DNA of 42,107 nt, taken from the NCBI GenBank assembly GCA_009602735.1, contig WELA01008529.1:608931-651037 (forward strand), given 5' to 3'. The notes under the pieces are model-generated. The model saw nothing but the letters and a program-made list of their open reading frames with translations. It was not told where the DNA came from and searched no databases. Shown here piece after piece: positions 39,931 to 42,107 of the stretch (position 1 is its first letter; the number at the start of each line of letters is the position of its first letter). The translations under genes and the position numbers were made by a program. The stretch comes from Mesotaenium endlicherianum (Eukaryota > Streptophyta > Zygnematophyceae > Zygnematales > Mesotaeniaceae).

Positions 39931-41190
39931 TGTAATGAATCAGTTCATTATTTATTTAAGTAATTGCATATATAAATATAACACTAAATAAGTATTATGT
40001 CAATATACTCACATGTGCGAGTTCATCTAAATGAATGTATGTCGATGTAATGCGAGTTTACTTACTTTGTCAAAAATGTCAGCAGGATGACTTTTGTATC
40101 ACAGTGTAGTTTGCTGACTTGTTGAGAAGGTCAGCAGGATGACTTTTGTATCATAGTATAGTTTGCTGAGATTTGTATATCAGTTATATATAGGATGTAA
40201 TATCAGTAGGTTGACAAATAGTAAGCTCTCCTCATATTAGTCAGTATACTTAGCTTCAGTTAGCTGAGGATAGATACATTCATTTAGATTATTAGTTGTA
40301 GATTGGCACATGTGACCCTAGTATACTGAAAGTCGGAAGGTCGACTGAGATTCGGTACACCGATGTCCTACCAGTGTGGTTAACTCCTGGGTGGGCGGAG
40401 CCGTCGTCAGTCAACTGAACAATTAGGACTTCAGTCAATCGACCAATTAATATGGTCGTTATACCTAGATCCGTGGGTCCCAACTTAACGGGTTTCCCAC
40501 GAAACGGCGCACCTTGCGCCGTGGTCAACCAGGTGGTCACTAGGTACATAGCAGGCTGGGATCTCGTGGTCCCTCATTCTGGACAGTAGGCTTTACAGTC
40601 GGATTTCTACTTGCAAGTGATGTGTGCACTTTTTGGGTTCGTTCTAATGACCAGCCTTCACAAAAATTGACATGGCTGCTTCACTTGCGCTTCAAATGGA
40701 GCGAACTAGAACTTTTTGGAAAGGTCTTGTCAAGATGCATCCGTTGCCGTTGAGTTTGCTCAATTTGGAGTGGTATTGACAGAGTTGCCCTATGACATTT
40801 TGGGGTCACACAGCGGACAGATTCCATGGTTTTTGCACCTAAGTCAGTGGGATGTGTTTGAGCTACTTTATGGACATCTGAATGAGAGCGCCTTTGCTAT
40901 TCTGTCCCCTGATGTTGTGTATGTGCTTACACATGCTTGTATGCCTGGTAGGCAAGAGGTCATGAGTTTCTAAATGAGAAGCTCTAGTCCTCAAGCTCGC
41001 CTCTTTCTTGTGCCTTGTATTTGTGTGCAACTATGGCACACTACAATAAGTGAGTCAAGGGTTATAGATGAGTAAACGAAATTCATTACAAGGGCGAAGA
41101 TTGCTCCTTGATTTCACACGCTTCTACCTATCTCTGATCTTATATATATAAATGAAATATATTAATCTTGAATAAGCAAGATTCATTTCA
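39931..41190 (+). mobile_element. solo LTR, family C, related to family A
   Basis: 1260 bp, TGTAATGAATCAG to GATTCATTTCA, with perfect duplication CTTCT (39926-39930 and 41191-41195). It shares its termini and a core (CCGATGTCCTACCAG..GTGGTTAACTCC and GGGCGG) with family A. It is longer and has a 52-bp internal tandem repeat at 40078-40171. An 85-codon frame inside it is not recognised. Confidence 0.88.
40078..40171. repeat. two-copy 52-bp tandem repeat in LTR C
   Basis: GTCAGCAGGATGACTTTTGT followed by ATCA(C/T)AGT(G/A)TAGTTTGCTGA is present at 40078 and 40130. Confidence 0.85.
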
Positions 41191-42015
41191 CTTCTTTTCC
41201 CACTGTTCTACTCGTGTCACCTCTTTGTCTAAGAGGGTGCCTCCTAAAGGCTTATCCTTCATCGCAACGTAAGGAAGGCCATTATCCAAAGAGTACTTGC
41301 TGATTGCATTCATCATGTCTATAAAGAAATTACTTCTTGCTACATTTAAAAAAATGCCCGTGGCGTAAAAGAACCTGGCAACTACTTCATGAACTCTATC
41401 AGCATTCATTTTCTGAAAAAGATCCTTCAAACTTGACTAACCTGACTCTCTCCCTCTCCCAAATAGACTTCTACGTTCAAGCTCAGCTACAGGCAATCCA
41501 AACAAGCGAGTGCATGAGATATTCATGTCACTCTTAGTTTCCCTAACTGAGAATCAGATGTAGAAGTATGACAAATAGTCATTGCATCCTTCAAATTCAT
41601 GGATACATTCATACACTGACGGATACCCTCAGCCCCCACGAAGTAATTATGGATCTTTGTAGAACCCCCATAGAATACTTTGTCGCAAACGTTGAACTTA
41701 CTTCAGGATGTCGGTTGTTGCTTTGAGCAGGAGTGTCAATGGTGACGTAGCTCCATTCAAGCGCAAGCTCTTGCACACGTTTACGAGGCTGGGGTGCAGA
41801 AGCACCCCAAGGTGCTCCCCTAGCAGCCAGAACTGAAACGAAATGCGCCATGGAGGCCTTGTAAGATCTGAAGCACAGGAAAGACACAAAATAGGAAGGG
41901 AGTTTATTTTGAGAGAGAGAGAAAGAGCCAAAGAGAGCCAAAGAGAGAGGGTCAACGAGAGCAACACCACAAAACATGGACAATTGCCAGCCTGCTGCTG
42001 CAGGCCTAATAGAAT

Positions 42016-42044
42016 GACAAGAGAGAGAGAAAGAGAGGGAGAGG

Positions 42045-42107
<63 letters not shown>
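42016..42107. repeat. (GA)n microsatellite at the window end
   Basis: It is nearly pure AG dinucleotide from about 42050 to the end, with GAGAGAGA/GAGGGAGA variants before. The stretch 41852-42015 between the hAT start and the repeat shows only purine-rich sequence. Confidence 0.95.

Larger units (their letters stand above)
37697..41851 (-). pseudogene. hAT-type transposase (BED, DUF659, dimerisation domain), interrupted
   Basis: hAT transposases cut and paste elements with 8-bp duplications. In transcription order: ATG 41851 (MAHFVSVLAARGAPW); a degenerate BED zinc finger after a frameshift (EWSYV, then FNVCDKVFYGGSTKIHNYF, with one Cys and a His altered); a TAG at about 41451; the N-terminal core (MNADRVHEVVARFFYATGI, FFIDMMNAISKY, TLLDKEVTRVE); solo LTR C; the DUF659 hallmark (GCTLVLDGWTDTSG) split by solo LTR B4; VCTDSASNC and TPCAAHCLDLLLKD; an intron at about 38555-38351; then the dimerisation region (HFWWEMYGSVCPNLQALAIK, SASACERNRSEYGF). 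TAA codons follow AKKLV and again 22 codons later. The frame then closes in an acidic tail at TGA 37697. Removing both LTRs and one copy of each duplication makes the frame continuous there. It is inactive. Confidence 0.88.

Overview
The window looks like repeat-rich nuclear DNA from a streptophyte, either a land plant or a charophyte green alga. The evidence is GT-AG introns, two Ty3/Gypsy chromovirus families primed by an initiator-Met-type tRNA, BED/DUF659-type hAT sequence, PIF/Harbinger sequence, and many solo LTRs with intact target duplications. The style reminds me of Chara-like algae, but no gene here settles the species. Almost every gene is broken by stops or frameshifts. The clear exception is one intact Ty3 element at 28878-35557.

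Layout. 1-1533: unassigned DNA with a TG/TGCG microsatellite. 1534-13524: a gene-rich, decayed block that I suspect is one large DNA transposon. It carries a PIF/Harbinger-type transposase (+, 1907-3590, itself hit by a 359-bp MITE), a three-exon coiled-coil gene (-, 3985-6266), a short helical gene divergent from it (+, 6543-7080), a DNA cytosine-5 methyltransferase (-, 9184-10050) followed in frame by an unknown ORF (-, 8461-9183), and a Myb/SANT-like coiled-coil gene (-, 10555-12892). Two solo LTRs (family A) have landed inside it. Near-identical sequences in inverted orientation, and clusters of a GACCACG motif, lie at both edges.

13826-22259: a defective family-A chromovirus. It has a 5' LTR, primer-binding site, broken gag, protease without its catalytic Asp, no reverse transcriptase, partial RNase H, integrase with chromodomain, an unexpected extra ORF, and a truncated 3' LTR. 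A solo LTR of another family (D) sits exactly at the start of the extra ORF. 22260-23113: unassigned.

23114-28470: a decayed, 3'-truncated family-B chromovirus (-), with a family-A solo LTR inserted in its integrase. 28878-35557: a complete family-B element (-) with CACAC target duplications, LTRs differing at two visible positions, and gag and pol open and overlapping. A canonical -1 slippery heptamer and a hairpin lie in the overlap. 35558-37696: mostly unassigned, with a BTB-like gene fragment. 37697-41851: a hAT-type transposase pseudogene (-) split by two solo LTRs (family B and family C), each with a perfect 5-bp duplication. The window ends in a GA microsatellite.

The most interesting item is the association of a canonical-order cytosine methyltransferase with Harbinger-type and Myb/SANT-like genes between candidate terminal repeats, as if a DNA transposon had carried its own DNA-methylation enzyme.
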